Source: Acidobacterium sp. S8
Lineage (GTDB): Bacteria; Acidobacteriota; Terriglobia; Terriglobales; Acidobacteriaceae
Reading direction: 5' to 3'
NCBI RefSeq assembly: GCF_009765985.1
Contig: NZ_LMUM01000018.1
Coordinates: 57,578-121,577 of the forward strand
DNA length: 64,000 nt
Shown piece by piece: positions 44,783 to 55,000 of this stretch. The notes below the pieces were generated by a model. It did no database searches and had not been told where the DNA came from. It worked only from the letters and a program-made list of their open reading frames with translations. Made by a program: the position numbers and the translations under genes. The first letter of the stretch is position 1. Each line of letters starts with the position of its first letter.

Positions 44783-47161
44783 TTAAGGATTTACCTTGAA
44801 TTCTGCGGAATCCGTCGCCAATGAACTATCGCCGACCCACACCGTATATTGAGTCGGCTCAACCACGGCTCGGTTCTCACTGTTGTAGAACGACAACTCA
44901 TCGAATCCCAGCGGAAATGACACCTGTCGAGACTCGCCCGGCTTCAGCGTGACCCTCGCAAAGCCCTGCAGGCTGCGAATCGGCTGCTCCACACTCGCTC
45001 CCAAGTTTCCCACATAACACTGCACCACCTCCGTCGCTGCACGGCTGCCTGCATTCGTAACCGTCGCGGTTGCCGTCATCAGATTTCGCGCCCCCTGCAC
45101 ATTCGCCTCGCGAAGCGGCACGGCAGTCCTCGAAAGACTTACCTTCCCATAAGAAAACTGCGTATAGGTCAGGCCGAACCCGAAAGGAAAGAGCGCTCGA
45201 TTCGGCACGTCGATGTAACGCGAAAAGAATCGCGAATCTCCACCCGGCGGCTGCATGAGATCAATCCCGGTCGCCGGACGCCCGGTAGGAAACTGGTTGT
45301 AGTAAAGTGGCTCCTGTCCCACAGCCCAGGGAAAGCTCATCGGCAGCTTGCCGCTCGGCGAAACGTCGCCGTAAAGAACATCCGCAATTGCAGAGCCGGC
45401 TTCCGTTCCCGGGAACCAGACTTCCATAATCGCCGCTACATGCTGCGCCGCCCAGGTCAATACCAGGGGACGTCCCGAGAAAACCAGCAGCACAATCGGC
45501 TTGCCGGTAGCAGCAACTGCTTCAAGAAGCTGTTCCTGGTTACCTGGCAGATCAAGATGCGCCCGCGAGCCCGCTTCACCGCTCATCACGCCGGATTCGC
45601 CCAGCGCGAGAACCGCAACATCCGCCTGCTTCGCCGCCTGCACCGCTCCTGCGAAACCGCTGTCGGAAGTTCCGGTAAACTCCGTGCCCTTTTCAAAAAC
45701 CACCGATCCGTCGTTCTTCTTCGCGCGGCTTTCCAGCGCAGCTTTGATGGTCACAACGTCAGATAATTGCGGTCCGCCACTCCACGAGCCCAGCATCTCG
45801 CCCGGGTTATCGCCGAGCGGACCAATCAGAGCAATCTTCTTCGCTCCCGATGATAACGGGAGAACAGGATTCCCTTGAACAGCATCATTCTTGAGCAGCA
45901 CAAACGATTCTTCTGCTGCCTTCCTCACCAGCGGACGATGCTCAGAAACTGCTGCTGTAATCTCCGTGCCGCGCGCATACGGATGCTCAAAAAGTCCCAG
46001 CGCAAACTTCACCCGCAGCACTCTTCGTACCGATTCATCCACCACGCTCATCGGAACCTGCCCGCTGCGAATCAGCCCCGGAAGCTCCGTGTCGTAGTAG
46101 TGCGACATCATATCCACATCCACGCCGGCCAGAAACGCCTTGCGCGTCGCTGTCGCGGGATCGAGAGCAATGCCGTGATGCGTCAGTTCCATAATGGCCG
46201 TGTAATCGCTGACCACGAACCCATCAAAGCCCCATTCGTCGCGGAGAACCTTCTGCAATAAAAACGGATTCGCCGTCGCCGGAACGCCATTCAGCGCATT
46301 GAACGCACTCATAATCGTCGCGGCGCCTGCTTCGACGGCAGCCTTGTAGGGCGGCAGATAATCCTGCCGCAGCCGAATCTCCGACATGTCCGTCGTGTTG
46401 TATTCGCGCCCGGCCTCGGCTGCGCCATAGGCGGCAAAATGTTTCACTGATGCGGCCACGCTCTCCGGATTCGAAAGATCATCTCCCTGGTAGCCCTGTA
46501 TGTAAGCCCGCGCCATCGCTGCGCCTAGATAGGCGTCTTCTCCCGCGCCTTCCGTCGTGCGGCCCCACCGCGCATCGCGCGAAATGTCCACCATCGGCGA
46601 GTAGAACCAGCGCACGCCAGCAGTCGTCGCCTCCACCGCGGACATGTGAGCGACATCCTTCACCAGCTCCGGATCAAAAGTGGCTCCAAGTCCGAGCGGC
46701 TGCGGATAGATCGTGCGATAGCCGTGAATAATGTCAGCCCCGAACAGCAGCGGAATGTGCAACCGGCTTTTATCGACAGCCGCGTGCTGAAAGGCATTGG
46801 TCTTCTCTGCACCAACCGTGTTCAGCATCGAGCCGAGCTTTCCGGAAGCCGCCAGTTCCATGGAGTTCACCCCATTACGAGCCTCGGGGTTCGCCGCCAG
46901 CTGTGCGGCATCGGCAGCGCCTGCGTAGCCGCTGTCGTTGTACTGCACCAGCTGGCCAATCTTCTCCTCCAGCGTCATCTGCTTCAGCAATGAATCGACC
47001 TTACGCTCAATAGCAGCTGACGCAAGCTGCTTATTCGAAGGCGCAGCAGCTTTTTGTGCAACTGCGGAAGCAGCGAGAAAAACAAAGGTGATGCCGACCC
47101 CGGCCATCTTTCTGGCGGTGGATGCTGCAGAAGAGGAAGCACATACTTTAAGAAACAACAT
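44783..47161 (-). CDS. Glycoside hydrolase family 3 beta-glucosidase
   Basis: 792 residues with a secretion signal. The N-terminal (beta/alpha)8 GH3 domain ends at the nucleophile region GFDGFVVSDYTAIMEL. The alpha/beta sandwich domain follows (KKIALIGPLGDNPGEMLGSWSGG). A C-terminal fibronectin-type domain closes it (QGFARVTLKPGESRQVSFPL). It resembles BglX-type enzymes that release glucose from beta-glucooligosaccharides. The start at 47161 has AGGAG upstream and overlaps the end of the LacI gene by 14 bases, so it is translationally coupled. Confidence 0.92.
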   Translation of the reverse strand: MLFLKVCASSSAASTARKMAGVGITFVFLAASAVAQKAAAPSNKQLASAAIERKVDSLLKQMTLEEKIGQLVQYNDSGYAGAADAAQLAANPEARNGVNSMELAASGKLGSMLNTVGAEKTNAFQHAAVDKSRLHIPLLFGADIIHGYRTIYPQPLGLGATFDPELVKDVAHMSAVEATTAGVRWFYSPMVDISRDARWGRTTEGAGEDAYLGAAMARAYIQGYQGDDLSNPESVAASVKHFAAYGAAEAGREYNTTDMSEIRLRQDYLPPYKAAVEAGAATIMSAFNALNGVPATANPFLLQKVLRDEWGFDGFVVSDYTAIMELTHHGIALDPATATRKAFLAGVDVDMMSHYYDTELPGLIRSGQVPMSVVDESVRRVLRVKFALGLFEHPYARGTEITAAVSEHRPLVRKAAEESFVLLKNDAVQGNPVLPLSSGAKKIALIGPLGDNPGEMLGSWSGGPQLSDVVTIKAALESRAKKNDGSVVFEKGTEFTGTSDSGFAGAVQAAKQADVAVLALGESGVMSGEAGSRAHLDLPGNQEQLLEAVAATGKPIVLLVFSGRPLVLTWAAQHVAAIMEVWFPGTEAGSAIADVLYGDVSPSGKLPMSFPWAVGQEPLYYNQFPTGRPATGIDLMQPPGGDSRFFSRYIDVPNRALFPFGFGLTYTQFSYGKVSLSRTAVPLREANVQGARNLMTATATVTNAGSRAATEVVQCYVGNLGASVEQPIRSLQGFARVTLKPGESRQVSFPLGFDELSFYNSENRAVVEPTQYTVWVGDSSLATDSAEFKVNP

Positions 47162-48206
47162 GGTTCTCCTGGGTAGATTGCCGCTCCACAAACGCCGGGA
47201 GCATGCGAATAGGATGTTTCGGCCACTCTGACTTCTCTTTGTGGATCATCTCGAGCAAAGTGCTCGCAGCCGCGCGACCCATCTCATGCAGCGGCTGGCG
47301 CACTGTTGTCAGCGGAGGGTTATTGGTCGCAGCGCTCAAAATATCATCGAATCCCACAACCGAAACCTGCTCCGGCACCTGTATCCCCGCCTCGCGCAGA
47401 ACAGTAATCGCGCCGATAGCGGCAAGATCGTTGAAGGCAAAGATAGCAGTGAAAGGCACACCACGATCCAGCAAAGTGGCAGTAGCCACCCTGCCCGTCT
47501 CAATGCCAGGCCCATCGCCATCAAGCTGCGTCACTAAATTCGGATTCACTTCAATATCCATATCAGCAGCCACCTTACAGATCGCACGCCACCGCGCCCG
47601 CGTATCCGAGCTGAAACTCTGTCCCTTGATAAAAGCAATCTGCCGATGCCCCAATCCATGCAGATGTTCCAGCGCATATCGCGCAGCCAGCACATGATCC
47701 AGCTCGATATTGACCACCGCAGGCCGGTGATGATGATCCGAAACCGCGACCACGGGCACCGGCAGGTCTTCGTGCAGCGGCGTATCGACAGCGATAATCC
47801 CCTCGACGGCACGCGACAGCAGCAGCGAGGGATATTCGCGCAGCCTGTCGTCGTGATGCCGATGGCTCACCACAAAGTAAAAATATCCGGAAAGCAGCAG
47901 CACATCCTCAATGCCCCCCAACACAGCCGTCGAATACCCTTCGCTGATCTCAGGCACCATCACGCCAATCGTATGACTCCGCTTGCTCCTCAAACTGCGA
48001 GCCAGCACGTTCGCCTTGTAATTCAGCTTGGCTGCTTCTTCTAAAACTCTTTCCTGCGTCTCCGCTGAAATGCGATAGTGCTTTGCTGATCCATTTAGCA
48101 CGCGCGAAACTGTCGTCTGCGACACACCCAGATGCCTTGCCAATTCCTTCAAATCCGGCCTGACATTCTTCTGGTGCGAGGAGCCTTCTCCGTCCTCCGC
48201 GCTCAT
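47148..48206 (-). CDS. LacI family transcriptional regulator
   Basis: 352 residues. Helix-turn-helix (DLKELARHLGVSQTTVSRVLNGSAKHYRISAETQERVLEEAAKLNYKAN) and a periplasmic-binding-like sensor domain ending SVVGFDDILSAATNNPPLTTVRQPLHEMG. The start at 48206 follows AAAGGGAAAA. It lies inside the glycan-use gene set and probably controls it through the operator at 55641-55663, with a beta-glucan oligosaccharide as inducer (inference). Confidence 0.92.
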   Translation of the reverse strand: MSAEDGEGSSHQKNVRPDLKELARHLGVSQTTVSRVLNGSAKHYRISAETQERVLEEAAKLNYKANVLARSLRSKRSHTIGVMVPEISEGYSTAVLGGIEDVLLLSGYFYFVVSHRHHDDRLREYPSLLLSRAVEGIIAVDTPLHEDLPVPVVAVSDHHHRPAVVNIELDHVLAARYALEHLHGLGHRQIAFIKGQSFSSDTRARWRAICKVAADMDIEVNPNLVTQLDGDGPGIETGRVATATLLDRGVPFTAIFAFNDLAAIGAITVLREAGIQVPEQVSVVGFDDILSAATNNPPLTTVRQPLHEMGRAAASTLLEMIHKEKSEWPKHPIRMLPAFVERQSTQENHVVS

Positions 48207-48254
48207 GATTTTCCCTTTCCAAACTCGGCTCAATAGGCCAGCGGATCGCGCCGT

Positions 48255-50420
48255 CTATCTGCTTCCAACCTTCTCCAGTCCAATCTCCTGCTGCACGCGT
48301 GCCAGCTCCGGATTGGACATGAAACACTTCCAGATCAGCCCGCTGCGGCCGTTCTCAATCATCACTGCCATCGGTGCCTGGTTCAATCCCATGGTAATTC
48401 CCGCATACCAGTTCTCCTGCTGGTTGAAGGCATCGCGAAAGCCATAGATATCCCAAAGCTGTGCGCCCAGATCGCGATAGAAGTGCTTGAGAGCCAGCAT
48501 CGACGCCTCCGGTGTATATGCGTAGCTGCTGATAGCCCCCGTCGGCGCAATCGTGCCGTCATCTCCAGTGAATGGTTTGTATTCGTGATAACCCTTCGGC
48601 CCATCGACAGCAGTCAATCCCCATGAGTCCGCGCCGTAACCCTTCATATGCAGAGGATTCGCGATGCTGTAAGCCTGGCTGATCCGCGCTTCGTTGCGAT
48701 TGTTCTCGAAGTAGTCAGCATACTTGTCGCGCCATCCGTGAGGGTCATAGCCCAGGTAAGAATATTGCGTGAAGAAGAGCGGCCCCGGTGACCCCGCCGT
48801 GTAACTCATATTCAGCGGAATGCCGAAGTACGTATGCTTCTCGCCATATGCGTGCTCCGTTCCCTCTGCCGTGTAGCCGGTGTGATAAAGACTCGCAGGC
48901 ACCGAATGCGTCGGCGAAGCAATCGCCAGCAGATACGTAATCATCACCTCATTCCAGCCTTGCAGCCGATTGGCGATGTGAAAAGCATAGTCAGGCGACC
49001 AGTGCCAGTAGAGCGCATCCTTATTCGGCGTAGCTCTGAACCAATCCCACTCCACTCCCTGCCAGAGGTTCGTGATGTTATCGCGCAGCTTGCGCTCCTG
49101 CTCATTGTCTTCCTTGAAGTACTGCCTCGCCGTAAGCAGACCCTGCATCAGGAACGAGGTCTCCACCAGATCCGCGCCGTCGTCATACATTCCGAAGACA
49201 GGAAGCGTATGCCCCGTCTTGCCGCTAAGGAAGTGCGGCCACACACCGTGAAAGCGATCTGCGCGCGCCAGAAACTCGGTGATGCGAAGCATGCGATCCG
49301 CCACCTGCTCACGCGGTGCAAAGCCTCGCTCCGCGCCCACCACCATCGCCATGATTCCGAATCCGCTCGCCCCCAGCGCAATCACATCATCGTCGCCGGG
49401 AGTATTCTCCCTCGCCATCCCAGAATTCGGCTCGTCCGCCTCCCAGTAGTAACGGAACGACGCCTCCTGCACCATCGTCAGCAGCTCATCATCCGTCATC
49501 GGACGTGTGGAAGCCGTCATCGCCGCTGACTGAGGTGATTCCCGCAGCGAAGAAGTTCGCGCAGAAACCTTATAGGAAGCCGTCGCATGCGGATCACCAA
49601 TAAAATCCGCATAACGGTTCACCCCATATCGCTGCACCCCAATAGCGCGATACGGCCCGCCCTGCATCGAGCGATAAATTACATACTGCGCCACCGTTGG
49701 ATCAGGCGATGCTTCCCATCTGAGATCGACATGCCGCTCATAACCTTTCGCCTCAAGCAGCTTCGGCGTCGACGGCACATGCTTGCTCTTCTCAGCACTC
49801 TCAATGCGCACATCATCGATAAAAAGATCGTGCGAAACGCCATCGGCTGCGCCTTGCGCAAAAATAATGGCGCCTAAATGCCGCGGCTCGAAAGCATGCA
49901 GCGACGCCGTCGAAAACCGATCCAGTGGGATACGAACGCGAGTCCACCTACCGGGTGCCAGATCACTCGTGAATGCTCCGAGAGCAATCTGCCCAGTAAA
50001 ATTCCGCGCGACATCGCGCAGCGCTATCTTCGGAAGGTCCTGCGCGCGAATGCCTTCTTTCGAATACAGCCAGAGAAAAAGGCTGTCGCCGGGAAAATCG
50101 ATATCGCGATTACGCCAGGCATAAAGATCGATCTCCGCATCCCATCCACCGCCAGCCATCGATTGCCACTCAAGCGCAAGCGCATTGGGTCCGCTGACGA
50201 ACTCCGCCGTTTCCACCGGTAATTTTCCGTCCACCAGCTTGAGCGCACTCGGATTCGAGACTGTTCCCGAGCTGTAAAAATAAAATCCAGGCGAGAGGCT
50301 GTTCTCAAAGAAAACCTGCTGAGAATAATTCTGATCGGCAAATGCATGGCACGACAAAATCAGTAATGCCGCCAGCAGACAAAAAGCACTTCGGCAACAA
50401 ACGCTATGCCGCCTCATCAT
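48255..50420 (-). CDS. GH144-like glucanase (glycoamylase domain) with N-terminal binding modules
   Basis: 721 residues: signal peptide, a beta-sandwich binding-like domain (about 30-215), a fibronectin-III-like domain (about 222-305), then a long catalytic region from about 315. The latter matches the Pfam 'glycoamylase' domain now classed as GH144 (endo-beta-1,2-glucanase): SFRYYWEADEPNSGMARENT, GFGIMAMVVGAERGF, VETSFLMQGLLTARQYF and YWHWSPDYAFHIANRLQGWNEVMITYLLA. Its start overlaps the GH39 stop by four bases. Substrate specificity is inferred from the family. Confidence 0.82.
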   Translation of the reverse strand: MMRRHSVCCRSAFCLLAALLILSCHAFADQNYSQQVFFENSLSPGFYFYSSGTVSNPSALKLVDGKLPVETAEFVSGPNALALEWQSMAGGGWDAEIDLYAWRNRDIDFPGDSLFLWLYSKEGIRAQDLPKIALRDVARNFTGQIALGAFTSDLAPGRWTRVRIPLDRFSTASLHAFEPRHLGAIIFAQGAADGVSHDLFIDDVRIESAEKSKHVPSTPKLLEAKGYERHVDLRWEASPDPTVAQYVIYRSMQGGPYRAIGVQRYGVNRYADFIGDPHATASYKVSARTSSLRESPQSAAMTASTRPMTDDELLTMVQEASFRYYWEADEPNSGMARENTPGDDDVIALGASGFGIMAMVVGAERGFAPREQVADRMLRITEFLARADRFHGVWPHFLSGKTGHTLPVFGMYDDGADLVETSFLMQGLLTARQYFKEDNEQERKLRDNITNLWQGVEWDWFRATPNKDALYWHWSPDYAFHIANRLQGWNEVMITYLLAIASPTHSVPASLYHTGYTAEGTEHAYGEKHTYFGIPLNMSYTAGSPGPLFFTQYSYLGYDPHGWRDKYADYFENNRNEARISQAYSIANPLHMKGYGADSWGLTAVDGPKGYHEYKPFTGDDGTIAPTGAISSYAYTPEASMLALKHFYRDLGAQLWDIYGFRDAFNQQENWYAGITMGLNQAPMAVMIENGRSGLIWKCFMSNPELARVQQEIGLEKVGSR

Positions 50421-51910
50421 CGGCCAACCTTGATCAGCAAAAGAGCGTTCGGTCCCAACGTCAAATCCAGCTTGCCATTCTCTAACTTCCGCTGCTCTGG
50501 ATCACCCAACGCCGTCTCGCGATTCAGCTGCTCCACCTGCGCATCCGTCGGATCAAGCGGGCTGCCCATTTTCTTATAAGCAGCCAGCGTATTGCTGTGC
50601 GTCTCATCTACACGGCTGATCGTAACCGCAGCATCCCCAGCCAGGCCGTGCAGATCAAGCTCCACCCGCTTCGTCGTCCCCGTCTTATCCGGATCGACAA
50701 TATTCCACAGCGCAATCGCGAGGCTTCCATCCACACTCTTCGTCACGATCGCGTCCGATGAAGGATTCGCAATACGCCGGTCGCCAAGCTGGTGCAGCAA
50801 GGCAAAGTCATAATAGCTGGGCTTGTTGATGCCGCCCTTCGCCCGCAATCCAAACTCGCCGTCAAAAGGCTTCGCAATCGGGCCGCCCTCTTCAAACACA
50901 TCGGAGAAGGTCCAGAACGACATCATGTCCACCAGCCCATCGCATTCGCGAATCGTATTCGCCAGCCCTGTTCCCACAAACGCCGTATCGCGCGACTCGT
51001 TCATGCCCTGCACATTCCACTCCGTCCAGAAAAGCGGCAGCTTCGGCATCGCTGACGCTTGAATCTGCTTTCTCACCTTTCCAATCGCGCCGCACACGCG
51101 GTCATCCATCGGAATATCTTCCTTTGTCCCAAACAGATTCTCCGGTGTGTCATCCGCATAACCGTGGCTCGTCACGAAATCCACCGGCACATGGTTATCA
51201 GCAGCATATTTCAAAAACTCATCCACCCATGAAGCCGCAGCCGTCGCAGGCCCTCCCACACGCAGGCGCGGACTCACACTCTTCAGATCGCGGGCCGTAT
51301 GCGCATACAGCTCAAAATAGCTTTGCTCTCTAGGAATGCCATTCCAGAAATCGATATTCGGCTCGTTCCACACTTCGAAGTACCACTGCGACACTTCCTC
51401 AATGCCGTAGCGATCCACCAGGTGCTGCGCGAAGTGGGTCATCAGGTCATCCCACCGCTCCAGGCTCTTCGGCGGCGAAACATTCTGCTTGTACCAGAAG
51501 GGATGCAGCGCATCCGGATTGAAGGCGAGCTTCTTCGGCATGAAGCTGATTTCCACTACCGGTCGAACGCCGTTCTTCAGCAGCCCATCGTAAATCTGGT
51601 CCACATAAGCAAAGTTGTAAACCGCATTGCCGTGCTCATCTTCGTTATAAACGCCGTTCTCGTCGTGAAGAATGCCGTGGAAGCGCACATATCGGAAGTC
51701 CGTAACCTGCTTTACCGCGCGCAGATCATTGCGGTAGCTCTCGCGCAAAGTAAGATTCGCGCGCCCCGACCCGAACATCTCCTCCCAGAAATGAGGAAAA
51801 GGCGTCATCTCTCCCTGAGCATTAATTTCAATCTTCTGTTGTTGCGCAATGTCGGGTAAGCAGAAACCCATGAAGGCAAGAACCACAGCGGAAAAGTATT
51901 TCAATCGCAA
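50417..51910 (-). CDS. Glycoside hydrolase family 39 (beta-xylosidase-like)
   Basis: 497 residues with a signal peptide (FSAVVLAFMGFCLPDIAQ). The GH39 (beta/alpha)8 fold shows FRYVRFHGILHDENGVYNED, the acid/base Glu in WYFEVWNEPNIDFW and the nucleophile Glu in LPLFWTEWNVQG. The beta-sandwich tail follows. GH39 members act on beta-xylosides or related beta-linked sugars. It is the first gene of the GH39-GH144-LacI-GH3 unit and is separated from the receptor by a terminator. Confidence 0.9.
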   Translation of the reverse strand: MRLKYFSAVVLAFMGFCLPDIAQQQKIEINAQGEMTPFPHFWEEMFGSGRANLTLRESYRNDLRAVKQVTDFRYVRFHGILHDENGVYNEDEHGNAVYNFAYVDQIYDGLLKNGVRPVVEISFMPKKLAFNPDALHPFWYKQNVSPPKSLERWDDLMTHFAQHLVDRYGIEEVSQWYFEVWNEPNIDFWNGIPREQSYFELYAHTARDLKSVSPRLRVGGPATAAASWVDEFLKYAADNHVPVDFVTSHGYADDTPENLFGTKEDIPMDDRVCGAIGKVRKQIQASAMPKLPLFWTEWNVQGMNESRDTAFVGTGLANTIRECDGLVDMMSFWTFSDVFEEGGPIAKPFDGEFGLRAKGGINKPSYYDFALLHQLGDRRIANPSSDAIVTKSVDGSLAIALWNIVDPDKTGTTKRVELDLHGLAGDAAVTISRVDETHSNTLAAYKKMGSPLDPTDAQVEQLNRETALGDPEQRKLENGKLDLTLGPNALLLIKVGR

Positions 51911-51991
51911 AATGAGAACTCCTGGTTAAGAAGGCACGTATATCAGAAATAAGATCACGAGAATTTTTTACGAGCGCAGACGCTCAATCCG

Positions 51992-52029
51992 AAAGAAAAG
52001 AGGGTACGCCGTGGAAGAGCGCACCCTCT
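51992..52029 (-). terminator. Intrinsic terminator of the TonB-dependent receptor gene
   Basis: On the complement, AGAGGGTGCGC pairs with GCGTACCCTCT (11 pairs, one G-U) around a nine-base loop, followed by TTTTCTTTC. It ends 52044-55598 transcription and separates it from the GH39 operon. Confidence 0.9.
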
Positions 52030-52043
52030 CAAGGGAGGCAAAA

Positions 52044-55000
52044 TTAGAAGCTGAAGCGCGCCTGCAGCTGAATCGTCCTGCTGCCCAGAGCATTCGCAGC
52101 GACTCCAAAGTCCCCGTTCGGACTCGCCGTGCCATCAGGTGCAACCGAGCCTAAGACGTTATCAATCGAGCTCGTTTTGATATTCGTCTTATTGAATAGA
52201 TTGTAAGAATCGGCGCGAATTTCGAACCTGGCATTCTCGCCAAGTACCGGCATCTTCGGCAGCCCGAAAGCCTTCGTCAAGCTTGCGTCCAGATCGTTGT
52301 AACCCGGGCTGTTTAGAGTGTTGCGCTTGATCCCCGGCGCTGGAGCGGGCGAAGCAGCCGGAAAAGGCGCTCCCTGAACATACGACGGAGGCAGGAAATA
52401 CTGCGTTCCATCTCCACCGAAGTTCGGGTTGCTGGACTCGAACGACTTGTTACCGGTGTTCCTGCCGTACCCCTGCACAATCGTTGTCGGCCGCAGCTGG
52501 CTATAACCGCTGCCTGAGAAGTACGTATTTCCGTTGGTGTTATAGACCGGGTTCCACGGGAAGCCTGTATGCCAGTTCCAGATGCCGCTCACCGACCATC
52601 CGCCTGCTACCTTTTCAACCCAGTTATGGCCGCCGCGGAAAAAAACCGGCTGCCACAAACCGAATACCTTCACCGCATCCTGCACGTTGTAGTCTGAGCG
52701 CCCATATGCCGCATGCGTATCGTATGGATATAGATCCTCTGAATAAGGTCCGGAGTTCTCATCCATCGCCTTTGCCCAGGTGTACTGCACCTGCGTCTGG
52801 AAGCCGTGGCTGAAGTTATGCGCGAGTGTCGCGATCATCGTGTTGAAATTTCCATTGCCGGAGTTTTGATAAAAATCCAGGCTCTGAATTCTGGGGTCGA
52901 GTGGAAGTCCCCGCGCCGCAGCTACTGCATTCCAGTTGTTCTGAATGTAGAGGTGCCGCGTCTCGCTTCCCTGATATCCCAGCGTCGCTACGATGTCGAA
53001 CGGCATTTGATACTGCATGTCGAGCGAGTAGTGGTAGTTGGTAATCGTTTTGGGGTGTGATTCATAAGACGTCACACCAATCGGGGATCCGCTGACCGGA
53101 AGATTGTCGCTTCCGAAGGTGGTAATGGCGTTCGGATTGGGCGCATACCCGAAGATGGAATGAGGATCACTCGCGGTTTCATACTGAATGCCCGTCCCGG
53201 CGCAGTTCGGATTTGTCGTGTACGGATAAGCGCAAACGAAGTTCGCATTCACGCCATTCGGAGGATTGTTGTTCACGTTGGCCGTGATGGCGATTTCATT
53301 CTGGTTGTAGTTCATTCCAAAACCGCCGCGAATCACGAGGTTGCCATTGCTCTGCATTGGCAGCCACGCAAAACCTACCTGCGGTCCCCAGTTGTTCTTG
53401 CCCGGCTCGTAGAGACTGCCGCCAACCCGGATGTTGATCCCGTCGAGCGGATTGCTCGCATTCGTTCCAAAACGGAAGACATCCATGTTGTCCTGCTTCG
53501 CATACAACGATTCAAAATAAGACCAGCGCAGGCCCAGGTTTAAGGTCAGGTTCGGACGAATCTTGAAATCGTCCTGCACAAAAGCGCCCCACAGGTTTTG
53601 GCGGTCATCCTGCCGGTTAGAGAAAGGAACGCCAGTGGCGGAAGCGAAGAACCCGGTTTCCTTGTAAGGAGCGTCATTCGCAAAATCCCACAGGTTATTG
53701 AAGAAGAACTGCGGACGCGCCGCGTAAACAGGATTGTTTAGGTAGTACAGACGAGTAAGTTCGCCACCTACTTTGATACTGTGACGTCCGAGAATCTTTG
53801 TCAGCACGTCGTTGTAGCTATACGTCCACTGATTCAGATCGCTTGGTCCCGGAGCACCGAAGTATTGAAAGCCATTGTCATTGGCGATGGTTCCAATGCT
53901 GTCAAGATTGCCCTGCGGCAAACCGAAAGCAGCTTGCGGATTGGTGGAAACTTCATTCCAGCGCCATCCAGCGGCGTTAGCACGCGCCTGGTTCAACAGC
54001 GTGGGTGAGAAAGTATGGTTCCAGATCACCGAAATCGCATCGTTGACCTGTGAGTGATGCCAGAAATTCGCCGTGCGAACCGGTCCCTGGAAGTTGGTGG
54101 TGCTGACGGGAACCCAGTAAATCGTAAAGCTGATGTGGTCGTTCTGCGTCGCCTGTGCGTCCAGACGGCCGTTGTACTGCGACTGCGAAGTAGTGGTCGG
54201 GTTAATCGTATTGAAGTAGGCCATATCGGCCACGCCATCCAGGCCATTGCCTACACCCGGATTGTTGATGCTTCCGCCATATGTCGGATCCTGAAACCCG
54301 ACTCCATTACGGAGAGGCGATCCGACATCAAGGCCCTGACCAGTGGTATTGCAGTTCACGCCTTCCTTCAGTCCAATCGAGGCGCAGGTGCGTTGAACGA
54401 TGCCGTTGGCAGCTACGGCAGCTCCCGGAAATGCAAGATACGTCGCTGCGATCGGCGCTATACCTGCCAGCGAATCGAACTGCGAAGTCTCATACCAGCC
54501 CTGCGTAGTAGAAGTGGCATCGAGCGGGCTGGTCTCCCAGTTAAAGAATGCGAAGAGCCGGTTCTTCCAGATCGGGCCGCCGAGGCTGCCACCGTACTGG
54601 TTGAAGCGGTTATTGTCCCTGTTGACTCCGCGCTCTGCCGCTGTGCCCGAGATATTGGAACCTGGACCGTTCCACCGCTGATACGCATTCAATCCCGGTC
54701 GCGATGCTTTGAAGAAGGCACTTCCATGGAAATTATTCGTGCCGCTCTTCGATGTGACCTGGATTTGCGCGCCGCTGAAGCGTCCATTCTCAGAGTCATA
54801 GCTGTTCGATGTCACCTTCAGGTTATCGACTGAATCTTCGCTCGGAGTAATGACCGACGTGCCGCCCCACACTGCGCTTACCGTGCTGATGCCGTCGACC
54901 GTGATGCTGTTCGTCTCATACTGGCCGCCACGGGTCTGAATCTGCGGTCCATTCTCCGTCTGGAAGATGCCGCCGGAACCGCCGCCGGTTCCACCAGGGC

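Noticed and set aside
54054-54833. 259-codon plus-strand open frame inside the TonB receptor gene
   Set aside because: Antisense to a clear receptor sequence; no motif or ribosome binding site.
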